From the NCBI RefSeq assembly GCF_016405855.1, contig NZ_JAEFCA010000003.1, positions 120,253 through 184,252 of the forward strand: a stretch of 64,000 nucleotides of DNA, given 5' to 3'. The notes beneath the pieces are model-generated. The model was not told where the DNA came from. It saw only the letters and a program-made list of their open reading frames with translations, and made no database searches. How positions within the stretch are numbered: position 1 is the stretch's first letter; the number at the start of each line of letters is the position of its first letter. The translations under genes were made by a program, and so were the position numbers. Below are positions 45,808-55,080 of the stretch, in pieces. This DNA comes from Flavobacterium sp. IB48. GTDB lineage: Bacteria > Bacteroidota > Bacteroidia > Flavobacteriales > Flavobacteriaceae.

Positions 45808-47070
45808 TTATTCTTTATTGTCTTCCCATTGTCCTACAACAGAAGTTGCCAATGCATTTCCTAATACATTTGTTGCACTTCTAAACATATCGCAGAAGTG
45901 ATCAATTGGAAGAATTAATGCAATTCCTTCAATCGGAATATCAAACATACCACATGTTGCAGCAACTACAACCAAACTTGCACGTGGCACACCTGCAATA
46001 CCTTTACTAGTAAGCATTAAAACTAAAAGCATCGCCATTTGTGTTCCTAAATCTAAATGTACATTATAGAACTGAGCAATAAAGATACTTGCAAAAGTCA
46101 TGTACATCATACTTCCGTCAAGGTTAAACGAATATCCAAGCGGTAACATAAAAGAAACAATTTTATCTTTTACCCCAAAAGCTTCTAACTCTTCTGTTAA
46201 TTTAGGAAATACAGCTTCACTACTTGTTGTACCAAAAGCGATTGCCAAAGGTCCTGTAATACGTCTTAACAATTCTGTCATTCTACCTTTAAGGAAAATA
46301 TATCCTATTAAGATTAAAATTACCCAAAGTGTACTGATACCAATTAAAAATGAACCAAAAAACTTAAAGTAAGTAATAACCAATTCCTCAGCATCACGAA
46401 TCGCAAACACACCTGCAATGGCGCCAAAAACTCCAATTGGAGCAAACTTCATTACATAGTTTACCATTTTCAAAACGATATGCGACAGTTTATCAAAAGC
46501 ACCAATGATTGGTTTTACAGTTTCTCCTAAAGAAGCTGCTGCCAATCCGAAGAAAATAGAAAAGACTACAATCTGCAGGATTTCATTAGTTGCCATTGCT
46601 TCAACAATACTTTTTGGCACAATATGCTCAACAAAATTGTCAAAAGATAGATTTTGTGTTTTACCAGTAACTTCAGAAGCTGCTGCCATATCAACGTGTT
46701 CTAGTTTTAAACCAACACCTGGCTGCAAAACATTTACGTAAAACAATCCGATTAAAAGAGAAATAAATGAAGCTGTAAAAAACCACCCAATAGCTTTTCC
46801 TCCAATTCTTCCAACGGTTTTAATATCTCCTAATTTTGCAATTCCTACTACCAAAGTGGTAAAAACTAATGGAGAAATAATCATTTGCACCAAACGAATA
46901 AAAATCGTTGCTAGCATTTTGATTTTGCCACTAAATAACTGTGCCGCTTCTGGCGAAATAGTGTTGTGCAATATAATGCCTAAAACGGCTCCTAGAACCA
47001 TCGCAATTATAATTTGCCCTGTTAATCCCGAAAGAAATGATTGTTTTTTAGTTTCTGTAACTTCTTGCAT
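45808..47070 (-). CDS. Dicarboxylate/amino acid:cation symporter (DAACS family)
   Basis: 420 residues, a GltP/DctA/GltPh-like inner-membrane transporter with eight helices and two re-entrant loops. Visible family motifs are LIRLVQMIISPLVFTTLVVGIA-like in helix 3, the serine-rich re-entrant FGTTSSEAVFPKL, the NLDGSMMYMTF motif and GIAGVPRASLVVV. Substrates in this family are glutamate, aspartate or C4-dicarboxylates driven by Na+ or H+; the sequence does not decide which. Gene ends at a terminator before the hybrid kinase; no clear promoter. Confidence 0.92.
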   Translation of the reverse strand: MQEVTETKKQSFLSGLTGQIIIAMVLGAVLGIILHNTISPEAAQLFSGKIKMLATIFIRLVQMIISPLVFTTLVVGIAKLGDIKTVGRIGGKAIGWFFTASFISLLIGLFYVNVLQPGVGLKLEHVDMAAASEVTGKTQNLSFDNFVEHIVPKSIVEAMATNEILQIVVFSIFFGLAAASLGETVKPIIGAFDKLSHIVLKMVNYVMKFAPIGVFGAIAGVFAIRDAEELVITYFKFFGSFLIGISTLWVILILIGYIFLKGRMTELLRRITGPLAIAFGTTSSEAVFPKLTEELEAFGVKDKIVSFMLPLGYSFNLDGSMMYMTFASIFIAQFYNVHLDLGTQMAMLLVLMLTSKGIAGVPRASLVVVAATCGMFDIPIEGIALILPIDHFCDMFRSATNVLGNALATSVVGQWEDNKE

Positions 47071-47122
47071 TAAATTATTTTTTAATTATTAAAATATAAG
47101 ACCCTCACTGTCTTACCTTTTA

Positions 47123-48181
47123 TTAATATGTTTTGTTGATTAAATAAAAATCTGCCAAAACAATTGCTGCCATCGCTTCTACGATTGGCACTGCGCGAGG
47201 CACTACACACGGATCATGACGTCCTTTTCCTGTCATTGGTGTAATGTTACCTTTATTATCTAAAGAATCTTGAGTCTGCATAATAGTTGCAACTGGCTTG
47301 AATGCTACTCTGAAATAAATATCCATTCCGTTGCTTATACCGCCTTGAATTCCGCCTGATAGATTTGTTTTTGTAGTCCCGTCAGGATTGTATAAATCGT
47401 TATGTTCACTTCCTTTCATTTCAGAACCAGAGAAACCGCTTCCGTATTCAAAACCTTTTACTGCATTAATAGAAAGCATTGCTTTTCCTAATTCTGCATG
47501 AAGCTTATCAAACACAGGTTCTCCTAAACCAACAGGAACATTTTGAATTACACAAGTTACAACACCTCCGACAGTGTCTCCTTGTTTACGGATATCACGA
47601 ATATATTCTTCCATAATCGCTGCAGATTTTTCATCTGGACAACGAACAGGGTTGCTTTCAATTTTAGAAAAATCCAATTCCTGATAAGGTGTATCTAAAT
47701 GAATTGGACCAACAGAAGAAACATAAGCATTGATTTTAATTTCAGGCAACATTTGTTTTGCAATTGCACCTGCTACTACTCTAGTTGCTGTTTCTCTTGC
47801 AGAACTTCTTCCGCCACCACGATAATCACGTAAACCATATTTCTGATCATAAACATAATCAGCATGGCTTGGTCTGTAGTTATCTTTTATATGAGAGTAA
47901 TCGTCTGATTTTTGATTGGTATTGGGAATAATGAAACCAATTGGAGTTCCAGTTGTTTTTCCTTCAAATATTCCTGATAAGAATTGAACGCTGTCTGGTT
48001 CTTTTCTTTGTGTAACAATTGCTGACTGACCTGGTTTTCTTCTAGCCATATCTACTTCAATTGCTTCAAAATCTAATTGTATTCCTGGAGGGCATCCATC
48101 AATAATTCCGCCTAAAGCTTCACCATGAGATTCCCCAAATGTAGTTACTTTATATAGTGTGCCGAAGCTGTTTCCTGCCAT
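47123..48181 (-). CDS. aroC: Chorismate synthase
   Basis: 352 residues. The FMN-dependent enzyme makes chorismate from EPSP, the last shared step of aromatic amino-acid synthesis. Motifs: [31 protein letters not shown] at the N-terminus (GESHG), [41 protein letters not shown] and [18 protein letters not shown]. It is cytoplasmic and stands alone, with a -7 box just upstream. Confidence 0.98.
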   Translation of the reverse strand: MAGNSFGTLYKVTTFGESHGEALGGIIDGCPPGIQLDFEAIEVDMARRKPGQSAIVTQRKEPDSVQFLSGIFEGKTTGTPIGFIIPNTNQKSDDYSHIKDNYRPSHADYVYDQKYGLRDYRGGGRSSARETATRVVAGAIAKQMLPEIKINAYVSSVGPIHLDTPYQELDFSKIESNPVRCPDEKSAAIMEEYIRDIRKQGDTVGGVVTCVIQNVPVGLGEPVFDKLHAELGKAMLSINAVKGFEYGSGFSGSEMKGSEHNDLYNPDGTTKTNLSGGIQGGISNGMDIYFRVAFKPVATIMQTQDSLDNKGNITPMTGKGRHDPCVVPRAVPIVEAMAAIVLADFYLINKTY

Positions 48182-48197
48182 TGTGTTTTGTTTTGAG

Positions 48198-48205
48198 CAA
48201 ATGTA
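48198..48205 (-). promoter_or_regulatory. Candidate -7 box of aroC
   Basis: The minus strand reads TACATTTGC, 17 nt before the start codon, giving a very short leader. The -33 element is not evident. Confidence 0.4.
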
Positions 48206-48369
48206 AGTTTTATGAATTAAATTAAAAAATTTAAAACTGGTATTATTAACGAAACATTAAATGGGATAAAAATCACAATTTGGTAAAATTACCCACTTTT
48301 TGATAACCTTTTAATAAAATCAAACTTCACAAATTTTTATTCATTTGTAAAACTTCAAATCAAGAAAAA

Positions 48370-49191
48370 TTGAAAAAAAGAAATGTCGAATTGGTCATCC
48401 TTTCTGATGTCCATTTAGGAACTTACGGAAGTCACGCCAAAGAATTAAACAACTATCTTTCAAGCATTAAACCCAAAACTTTAGTCTTAAATGGCGATAT
48501 AATTGATGCTTGGCAGTTTCGTAAATCGTATTTTCCAAAAGCGCATTTACGAGTTATTCAGCGCATAATCGGAATGGCTTCTAAAGGAACAAAAGTCTAC
48601 TATATTACTGGAAATCACGATGAGATACTTAGAAAATTCAGTGATATGAATATGGGAAATTTTGCTCTTGTTGATAAATTAGTTTTAGAATTAGATGATA
48701 AAAAAGCCTGGATTTTCCACGGAGATGTCTTTGACGCATCTGTTCAGCATTCAAAATGGATTGCAAAGTTGGGCGGATTAGGTTATGATTATTTAATTTT
48801 AATGAATCGATTTGCTAACTGGTGTCTGGCAAAACTAGGACGCGAGCCTTATTCTTTTTCGAAAAAAATAAAAGCAAGCGTTAAAAAAGCAGTAAAATTT
48901 ATTTCTGATTTTGAAACCACTGCAACAGATCTAGCTATTGAAAAAAACTACGATTATGTAATTTGCGGACATATTCATGAACCAAAAATCGTAACCAAAG
49001 AAAACAAACATGGTTCTACTTTATACCTGAATTCTGGCGACTGGGTAGAAAATTTAACTGCGTTGGAATACCATAAAAAACGCTGGAAACTGTTTTCTTA
49101 TAAAGCTAGTAATTTTGCTGAAGAAGAAAATCTTTTAGAAATGGAAGACCTTATCACTTCTCAGCTAATTTCTTCGATAATACTAAAATAG
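48370..49191 (+). CDS. LpxH-like metallophosphoesterase (UDP-2,3-diacylglucosamine diphosphatase family)
   Basis: 273 residues starting at a TTG codon (48370); no nearby ATG fits. The calcineurin-like fold shows ILSDVHLGTYG, NGDIIDAWQF, TGNHDEILR, FHGDVFDA and GHIHEPK, giving all metal-binding motifs. The arrangement matches the LpxH-like COG2908 group, which removes UMP from UDP-2,3-diacylglucosamine in lipid A synthesis. Bacteroidota carry several paralogues, so a lipid A role is likely but not proven. Confidence 0.85.
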   Translation: MKKRNVELVILSDVHLGTYGSHAKELNNYLSSIKPKTLVLNGDIIDAWQFRKSYFPKAHLRVIQRIIGMASKGTKVYYITGNHDEILRKFSDMNMGNFALVDKLVLELDDKKAWIFHGDVFDASVQHSKWIAKLGGLGYDYLILMNRFANWCLAKLGREPYSFSKKIKASVKKAVKFISDFETTATDLAIEKNYDYVICGHIHEPKIVTKENKHGSTLYLNSGDWVENLTALEYHKKRWKLFSYKASNFAEEENLLEMEDLITSQLISSIILK

Positions 49192-49299
49192 GGCTCTCAG
49201 AAACAGTTTTTTAAGAATTTTAACGCTTCAAATTTCTAAAAATGTAAATTATATAACAATTTTCAAAAATATTATACGTTCTCTATCTGACTGTAATAA

Positions 49300-49307
49300 T
49301 ACATTTG
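49300..49307 (+). promoter_or_regulatory. Candidate -7 box of the outer-membrane barrel gene
   Basis: TACATTTG lies 23 nt before the ATG at 49331. A clear -33 is missing. Confidence 0.4.
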
Positions 49308-49330
49308 AAAAAAATTAATTAACCATTTTT

Positions 49331-49828
49331 ATGAAAAAGATACTTTTATCTGCCATTATGCTTCTTGGTTTAGCATTTACGGCTCAATCACAAGAAATTT
49401 CGAAAAACGCATTAGGATTACGTCTTGGGGACAATAACGGATTTGGAGGAGAAATATCGTACCAATTAGGATTAAACCAAAAGAACAGACTTGAGTTCGA
49501 TTTAGGTTGGAGAAATAGTAGAGACGTCGACGCTGTAAAAGGAGTGGCACTTTACCAATGGGTTTGGAACATTGACGGAGGCTTTAACTGGTACGCTGGT
49601 GTCGGTGGAGGTTTAGCTTCTTGGAATTACGATTACTACAATAACAACTACAAATATAAAGATAGCGGAACTTATGTTTTTGCTGCTGGAGATATCGGTA
49701 TTGAATATAGATTTAAAGAAGTGCCAATTACTTTGTCTTTAGACGCGAGACCTGAAATTGGTTCTGGATATTATGATGATGATAATTTTGGATTTGACGT
49801 TGGTTTAGGCGTTAAATTCAGATTCTAA
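49331..49828 (+). CDS. Small outer-membrane beta-barrel protein
   Basis: 165 residues with a signal peptide (MKKILLSAIMLLGLAFTAQSQ). The mature part has alternating hydrophobic and glycine-rich strands (GLRLGDNNGFGGEISYQLGL, WNIDGGFNWYAGVGGGLASWNY) and ends in a C-terminal Phe (VGLGVKFRF), typical of 8-stranded outer-membrane barrels. It is similar in style to OmpW/OmpX-sized proteins, but I cannot name a family. It has its own promoter and terminator. Confidence 0.8.
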   Translation: MKKILLSAIMLLGLAFTAQSQEISKNALGLRLGDNNGFGGEISYQLGLNQKNRLEFDLGWRNSRDVDAVKGVALYQWVWNIDGGFNWYAGVGGGLASWNYDYYNNNYKYKDSGTYVFAAGDIGIEYRFKEVPITLSLDARPEIGSGYYDDDNFGFDVGLGVKFRF

Positions 49829-49854
49829 TTAAAATAAAAAATAATTGTAAGAAG

Positions 49855-49888
49855 AAACCTGTCGTTTAAAAGCGACAGGTTTTTTTTT
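49855..49888 (+). terminator. Terminator of the outer-membrane barrel gene
   Basis: AAACCTGTCG and CGACAGGTTT pair around an 8-nt loop and are followed by a T-tract, 27 nt past the stop. Confidence 0.92.
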
Positions 49889-49915
49889 ATGGTTTTAAAA
49901 GAAATTTAAAAAAAA

Positions 49916-49994
49916 GCTTCGACTCCGCTCAGCCTGACAAACTTTGAAATCGCTTTCTAAAAACAATCAATGTCAGGCTGAGCGGAGTCGAAGC
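49916..49994. repeat. Palindromic element GGCTGAGCGGAGTCG, copy 2
   Basis: Perfect 24-nt inverted arms (49916-49939 and 49971-49994) around a 31-nt loop. The copy at 8357-8437 has the same arms with an A/G change in one arm matched by a T/C change in the other. It lies just past the minus-strand lipoprotein gene. Confidence 0.85.
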
Positions 49995-50010
49995 CAAGTT
50001 TAATTTAATT

Positions 50011-50436
50011 TTATTTAATAATAATTTCTTTCTTAGAATGAATTTTCACCACTGTATAAGGATATGAAATAACCTGCATCGTCATTGCATCTTTTGCCGG
50101 ACTATTTTCTTTTACCGTAATAATGATATTCTTATCTGTTTCTTCTACTTTCTCAACATCAATAGAATAACCGCTTGTATTTTTTTCACCCATATTCAAA
50201 ATTACATAGTTGTAATCTTGAACATCTGGATCTTTCATCTTATGAGCCAAATTTGGATCATTTTCAAGCATTTTAATTTCATTGGGCTCGGTCAAAATTT
50301 CGAAGAATTTAATATTTCCACCGCCGTCCGATTGCTTTGTCAAAACTTCATACAATGCTGCATTTGAACTTTCCACTTTTTTTACTCCACACGAAATCAA
50401 AATAAAAATCGCTAAAACAGAAATTACTTTTTTCAT
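50011..50436 (-). CDS. PrcB-domain-like lipoprotein
   Basis: 141 residues with a lipoprotein signal (VISVLAIFILISC). The rest, with NYVILNMGEKNTSGYSIDVE and TVKENSPAKDAMTMQVISYPYTVVKI, matches the small PrcB C-terminal-like domain that I know from secreted protease-complex proteins; this is a family-level guess. It lies 14 nt after bshA on the same strand and so is probably in its transcript, but a functional tie to bacillithiol is not implied. Confidence 0.7.
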   Translation of the reverse strand: MKKVISVLAIFILISCGVKKVESSNAALYEVLTKQSDGGGNIKFFEILTEPNEIKMLENDPNLAHKMKDPDVQDYNYVILNMGEKNTSGYSIDVEKVEETDKNIIITVKENSPAKDAMTMQVISYPYTVVKIHSKKEIIIK

Positions 50437-50450
50437 TTTATCCTTTTAAA

Positions 50451-51596
50451 TTAGTGCTTTTCATACTTGTAATCATCAATTGCTTTTTGATATAAAGCCT
50501 CATATTTAGGCAGAATATTTTTGATGTCAAATTTTCTTGCTACTTCAAGAGCATTTGCTTTAAACTGACTCAAGACCGCATCGTCTTTTAAAATTTTTAA
50601 CGCGTTTTCGGCCATTTCTTCAACATTTCCAACATTGCTTAAATACCCCGAAAAACCATCAAAATTAACCTCAGGCAAACCTCCAGAATTACTAGAAATC
50701 ACAGGAACACCGCATGCCATTGCTTCCAATGCTGCCAAACCAAAACTTTCAGTTTCTGAAGGCAGTAAAAACAAATCAGTCATGCATAAGATTTTATCAA
50801 TTTCGTGGCTATTTCCAAAGAAAATCACTTTATCTAAAATTCCCAATTCTTGACATAGAATTTCAGCTTTTTCTTTTTCAGGTCCATCACCAACCATCAT
50901 TAATTTAGCCGGAATTTCTTTCTGAATATTATAGAAAATCTTAATAATATCTGGAATGCGTTTAACCTTTCTAAAATTACTAATATGAGTAATAATGCGT
51001 TCATTCTCATTTGCCATTACATAACGATGACAAGGTGCACTTGGGTCTTTTTTAACTTTATCTAATTCGATAAAATTCGGAATCACTTTGATTTTATTCT
51101 TGATTTTAAATAATTTCAAAGTATCATCTTTCAAACTCTGAGAAACCGAAGTCACATAATCTGATTTATTGATGCTAAATGTTACCGCTGGTTTATAAAA
51201 TGGATGATTTCCAACAAGTGTAATATCTGTTCCGTGAAGCGTTGTAATCATCGGAAGATTAATTCCTTCGTTTTTCAGCATTTGTTTTGCCATATAACCC
51301 GCATAAGCATGAGGAATAGCATAATGCACATGCAAAAGTTCTATTTTGTACAACTTAACCATATCGACCAATTTGCTCGATAACGCTAATTCATAAGGCT
51401 GATAATGAAACAATGGATATTCCGGAACATTTACTTCGTGGTAATGAACATTCGGATTTAAAAGTGCCAATCTAACTGGCTGACTGTATGTGATAAAATG
51501 TATTTCGTGTCCTCTTCTGGCTAACTCGAGACCTAACTCGGTGGCTACTACACCACTACCTCCAAAAGTAGGATAACAAACTATTGCTATTTTCAT
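50451..51596 (-). CDS. bshA: BshA: N-acetyl-alpha-D-glucosaminyl L-malate synthase
   Basis: 381 residues, a GT-B family-4 glycosyltransferase: KIAIVCYPTFGGSGVVATELGLELARRGHEIHFIT-type N-terminus, HVHYAIPHAYAGYMAK, TTLHGTDITLVG, VPNFIEL-like, and the donor motif ETESFGLAALEAMACGVPVISSNSGGLPEV. This matches BshA of Bacillus and Bacteroidota, the first step of bacillithiol synthesis joining GlcNAc (from UDP-GlcNAc) to L-malate. Length fits the family. A -7 box lies just upstream. It shares a transcript with the small PrcB-like lipoprotein. Confidence 0.95.
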   Translation of the reverse strand: MKIAIVCYPTFGGSGVVATELGLELARRGHEIHFITYSQPVRLALLNPNVHYHEVNVPEYPLFHYQPYELALSSKLVDMVKLYKIELLHVHYAIPHAYAGYMAKQMLKNEGINLPMITTLHGTDITLVGNHPFYKPAVTFSINKSDYVTSVSQSLKDDTLKLFKIKNKIKVIPNFIELDKVKKDPSAPCHRYVMANENERIITHISNFRKVKRIPDIIKIFYNIQKEIPAKLMMVGDGPEKEKAEILCQELGILDKVIFFGNSHEIDKILCMTDLFLLPSETESFGLAALEAMACGVPVISSNSGGLPEVNFDGFSGYLSNVGNVEEMAENALKILKDDAVLSQFKANALEVARKFDIKNILPKYEALYQKAIDDYKYEKH

Positions 51597-51624
51597 GGAT
51601 AAAATTTAATTCTACGAAAATACT

Positions 51625-51632
51625 CAAAAATA
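51625..51632 (-). promoter_or_regulatory. Candidate -7 box of bshA
   Basis: The minus strand reads TATTTTTG 29 nt before the start codon at 51596. A -33 match is not found. Confidence 0.4.
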
Positions 51633-51934
51633 GCGTTTAATTAACCGTTTAAATTGTTAGATTTTTGACAAAATTAGATTAACTCTGGTTGATAAATATT
51701 TTTTAGAAGCAGAACAATATCGGTCAAAACAACATTAGTCCCGCTGTCCGCTAAATTCCCGATCAACAAAAACTACGGCTAAAAAAGCCTTGTTTTTCTA
51801 AATCGGGAGATACCGCTCCCATCGGGGCTAGATTAGACGTTTTTGTTTTCATAAGAACCTTTCTTGCCTACTTGCCAAAGTTTAAAACCAAGATTGTAAG
51901 AAACATTAGTATTACACAAAATAACCACAATCAT

Positions 51935-52034
51935 TGTCATTTCGACGAAGGAGAAATCTCAACAAGTAGCTCCGCAACGAAAAACCAATCTTTGTCGAGC
52001 TTCTAACGGAGATTTCTCCTTCGTCGAAATGACA
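51935..52034. repeat. Roughly 100-bp palindromic element (copy 2)
   Basis: Perfect 26-nt arms (51935-51960, 52009-52034) of TCATTTCGACGAAGGAGAAA type. The loop (about 51961-52008) contains AGTAGCTCCGCAACGAAAAA and CCAATCTTTGTCGAG, nearly identical to the loop of the copy at 15553-15652. Arm bases that differ between copies change in both arms so pairing is kept. Confidence 0.9.
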
Positions 52035-52089
52035 AAAATGCGCAAACCGACTTTATAATTCATCCCTTACAAAAGTTCTTTAAGCAACG

Positions 52090-52122
52090 AAACCCGACAG
52101 GTTTTAAAAACCTGTCGGGTTT
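52090..52122. repeat. Perfect hairpin AAACCCGACAGGTTTT
   Basis: Two 16-nt arms separated by one extra A give a near-perfect palindrome. A partial copy AACCTAACAGGTTTT lies at 52172-52186. The stem shares ACCTGTCG with the terminator at 49855. Confidence 0.85.
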
Positions 52123-52269
52123 AATTCACAAACAGCATTACCCAACTTTGACAAAGTTCCTTACACAACTAAACCTAACAGGTTTTAAACTTGAAACCTA
52201 AAACTTGAAACCATAAAAAAAAGGCACAAAATCTAAATTTCATGTCTTTTAAATATATTTTAAACACTC

Positions 52270-52752
52270 TTAAAAAAACCTGCTGTGCCAGCTATCAGCT
52301 GCAGGAACTTCCCAAGACTCATTGAATTCTTCAATATTGTTTACCAAGTTATTGAAAACAATTGTATTCTCAGAAACCGATTTATCTTTTACCATTTTCT
52401 TGAAATCAATTAATGGTTTATGCGCAATATGTTCGCCTAGTTTAAAAGTAACATTCATTTTATCCAATAAATCAACATTGTACTTTTTCTCTAAACTTTG
52501 AATAAATTCAACAGAACTATCAATAGAACAACCTGTAGCAGCTTGAGCATCTTGATTTACTGCCAATATTATAAATCTATTGTATTTTAACAAAAAAGAA
52601 GCTTCTAGACTTGTGCCGTGCGCAGCCCATTGTTCTACAAAAGCTTTTAAATCTGTTTCGATTTCAGAAAACTCTTCCTCAGAAAATTTTCTGTTCGACT
52701 GGTAAATCCAGACTCTAGATTCACCTGGTAAATTTTCAAAAGGTATATACAT
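52270..52752 (-). CDS. Conserved hypothetical protein (160 residues) of the Fe-S/MCE cluster
   Basis: 160 residues, soluble, no signal. The opening (MYIPFENLPGESRVWIYQSNRKFSEEEF) and the WAAHGTSLEASFLL/LKYNRFIILAVNQDAQAATGCSIDSSVEFIQSLEKKY block are characteristic. I recall close relatives in other Flavobacteria being labelled ABC transporter ATPase, which the sequence does not support: there is no Walker motif. It lies 56 nt downstream of the HdrB-like gene, on the same strand, so it probably belongs to that transcript. Confidence 0.75.
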   Translation of the reverse strand: MYIPFENLPGESRVWIYQSNRKFSEEEFSEIETDLKAFVEQWAAHGTSLEASFLLKYNRFIILAVNQDAQAATGCSIDSSVEFIQSLEKKYNVDLLDKMNVTFKLGEHIAHKPLIDFKKMVKDKSVSENTIVFNNLVNNIEEFNESWEVPAADSWHSRFF

Positions 52753-52808
52753 TTTTAATTTTAGATTTTAGATTGTTGATTTTTAAGATTTAGTCTTAGA
52801 ACCTCAGA

Positions 52809-53600
52809 CTACAAATCCTGTGCATTTGCAATTAATTCTGCAATATCCAACACTTTAACCTGTCCTTCTTTTTCTTGATGCTTAATACCATCTGTCAACA
52901 TCGTATTACAGAACGGACAACCAGCAGCAATAATATCTGGTTTTACTTCTAATGCATCTTCTGTACGAAGAACGTTTACTTCTTTATTTCCAGGTTCAGC
53001 ATCTTTAAACATCTGTGCTCCTCCTGCTCCACAGCATAAGCCATTTGCTTTAGAACGTTTCATTTCGACCAATTCAACGTCTAATTTCTGAATTAAATCT
53101 CTTGGCGCTTCGTAAACTTTATTTGCTCTACCTAAGTAACAAGGATCATGAAAAGTGATTTTTTTACCTTTAAATTTTCCACCTTCAACAGTTAATCTTC
53201 CATCATCAATTAATGATTTCAAAAATTCTGTATGATGAATCACTTCGTAGTTTCCTCCTAATTCTGGATATTCATTTTTTAACGTATTAAAACAGTGCGG
53301 ACAAGCTGTAACGATCTTTTTAGCTTCATAAGCATTCAAAACCTCGATATTCATCATAGCTTGCATCTGAAACAAAAACTCATTTCCAGCTCTCTTTGCA
53401 GGATCTCCAGTACAACTCTCTTCTGTACCTAAAACTGCAAAAGAAACATTAGTACGGTTTAAAATACGTACAAACGCTTTAGTAATTTTTTTTGCTCTAT
53501 CATCAAAACTTCCTGCGCAACCTACCCAAAACAAAACCTCTGGTTGTTTTCCTTCGGCAAGCATTTCTGCCATTGTTGGTACTACTAAATTTTCTGACAT
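52809..53600 (-). CDS. HdrB-like (Fe-S)-binding protein with two CCG domains
   Basis: 263 residues from the ATG at 53600 (a GTG lies 9 nt earlier). Two CCG/cysteine-rich domains are seen: the first with WVGCAGSFDDRAKK and ACPHCFNTL, the second with HDPCYLGR and LCCGAGGAQM and a final AGCPFCNTML. These match the HdrB/GlpC cysteine-rich family, which binds non-cubane or paired Fe-S clusters and acts in electron transfer with a partner. The partner, the HdrC-like protein, is encoded 136 nt upstream of it on the same strand. The electron acceptor is unknown. Confidence 0.88.
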   Translation of the reverse strand: MSENLVVPTMAEMLAEGKQPEVLFWVGCAGSFDDRAKKITKAFVRILNRTNVSFAVLGTEESCTGDPAKRAGNEFLFQMQAMMNIEVLNAYEAKKIVTACPHCFNTLKNEYPELGGNYEVIHHTEFLKSLIDDGRLTVEGGKFKGKKITFHDPCYLGRANKVYEAPRDLIQKLDVELVEMKRSKANGLCCGAGGAQMFKDAEPGNKEVNVLRTEDALEVKPDIIAAGCPFCNTMLTDGIKHQEKEGQVKVLDIAELIANAQDL

Positions 53601-53612
53601 TTCTCTCACTTT

Positions 53613-53736
53613 TGTTTAATCGGTTAATCGTGAAATTGTTTAATTGCTAAAAGCAGCATGACAATTCTATAAAAACCGAAATATTATTTTAAAATCGATC
53701 AAACGGTTAAACAACTAACCGATTAAACAATAAATC
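53613..53736. repeat. GTTTAATCG-word hairpin repeat, copy 3
   Basis: GTTTAATCGGTTAATCG and GTTTAATTG on the left pair with CGATCAAACGGTTAAAC and AACCGATTAAAC on the right. The hairpin fills the gap between the HdrC-like and HdrB-like genes, ending 12 nt from the HdrB-like start codon. Confidence 0.75.
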
Positions 53737-55074
53737 TTAATTCTCGTTTTTCCAATTTAAACGGTCTTGCTGGCTATATTGCCATGGTGCACCGTTATTT
53801 TCAATGTTAGTCATCATTGCGTTTAATGACATTGGAGCAGCACTTTGTTCCATAACCAAGTAACGACGCATATCCATAATGATAGATAACGGACTAATAT
53901 TTACAGGACATTCTTCAACGCAAGCATTACAAGAGGTACAAGCCCATAATTCTTCTGGAGTAATATAATCGTTTAGAAGTGATTTATTATCTGGAACAAA
54001 TACACCTTTATTGGCATCGATATTTTTACCAACTTCTGTTAAACGATCTCTTGTATCCATCATAATTTTACGTGGAGACAATTTTTTACCCGTTTGATTT
54101 GCTGGACAAGACGAAGTACAACGTCCGCACTCTGTACATGTATAAGCATTTAATAACTGAACCCAGTTTAAATCCTGAACATCGCTTGCACCAAATTTAC
54201 TCGGAGCCGCGTTTTCATCAACCGGAGCTGCCGCAAACGGATCAGCATTTGGATCCATCATTAATTTCACCTCTTTTGTCACAGAAGCTAAATTATCAAA
54301 TTGCCCTTCTGGTTTTAAGTTTGCAAAATACGTATTCGGGAAAGCCAAAAGAATGTGCAAGTGCTTTGAGAAGTATAAATAGTTCATAAAAACTAAAATA
54401 CCAACAATATGCAACCACCAAAAAACTTCAAACAATAACCCAACAACTTCGTTAGATGTACCATTAAAAATTGGAGCAATAAACTGGCTTATTGGGTAAC
54501 TTCCTGCTTTATGAAAATGAGAATATCCACCTGGAACATTCTGCAAATGCAAATCTGAAGCATTCATCAATAAAAACAGAATCATTAAAACTGTCTCAAA
54601 ATAAAGAATGTAATTGGCATCACTTTTTGGAAATCCGTTCAAGTCTGAATTGATAAAACGCTTTAAGCGAATTACATTTCTTCTAATCCAAAACGTTACT
54701 ACAGCAATAATTACAAGTATTGCCAAAATTTCAAATGAAGCAATTAAAACGTCATAAACCACGCCTAAATAGGGTGCAAAAACTCTATGAGTTCCAAAAA
54801 GTCCATCAATAATGATTTCAAGTAATTCAATATTGATAATTATAAAACCTACATATACAAAGATATGCAGTATTCCAGCAACAGGGCGTCTCACCATTTT
54901 TGATTGCCCAAGAGCAATCAAGGCCATGTTTTTCCAACGAGCTTTAGGATTATCTTTTCGATCTACATCGACTCCTAAATTAATATTTCGGATGATTTTT
55001 TTTACGCTCGCTGCAAAAAAACCGAAACCTACTATAAGAAGTACTGCGAATAAAATATTATCTAAATAACTCAT
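53737..55074 (-). CDS. HdrC/NarI-like membrane 4Fe-4S protein
   Basis: 445 residues. The N-terminal half carries about six membrane helices (in the first 260 residues), and the C-terminal half carries two 4Fe-4S clusters: CTECGRCTSSCP and CTSCNACVEECP. The layout resembles membrane HdrC/NarI hybrids that couple a quinone or b-heme-like membrane part to the Fe-S proteins of the HdrB type. Haem-ligand histidines could be in the helices (HIFVYVG, HFHK, HIVG, HLHI); this is inferred. With the HdrB-like protein it may form a quinone-linked oxidoreductase. Confidence 0.85.
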   Translation of the reverse strand: MSYLDNILFAVLLIVGFGFFAASVKKIIRNINLGVDVDRKDNPKARWKNMALIALGQSKMVRRPVAGILHIFVYVGFIIINIELLEIIIDGLFGTHRVFAPYLGVVYDVLIASFEILAILVIIAVVTFWIRRNVIRLKRFINSDLNGFPKSDANYILYFETVLMILFLLMNASDLHLQNVPGGYSHFHKAGSYPISQFIAPIFNGTSNEVVGLLFEVFWWLHIVGILVFMNYLYFSKHLHILLAFPNTYFANLKPEGQFDNLASVTKEVKLMMDPNADPFAAAPVDENAAPSKFGASDVQDLNWVQLLNAYTCTECGRCTSSCPANQTGKKLSPRKIMMDTRDRLTEVGKNIDANKGVFVPDNKSLLNDYITPEELWACTSCNACVEECPVNISPLSIIMDMRRYLVMEQSAAPMSLNAMMTNIENNGAPWQYSQQDRLNWKNEN

Positions 55075-55080
55075 TTATAC

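Larger units (their letters stand above)
51597..52269. other. 673-nt intergenic gap, repeat-rich, no gene
   Basis: From right to left this gap carries word-type repeats (52184-52216, TAAAACTTGAAACC type), a near-perfect 33-nt hairpin (52090-52122), the roughly 100-bp palindromic element (51935-52034) and a nested set of CCCGAT/ATCGGG inverted repeats (51737-51834). The bshA -7 box is at the left end. No convincing coding frame exists. Confidence 0.7.
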
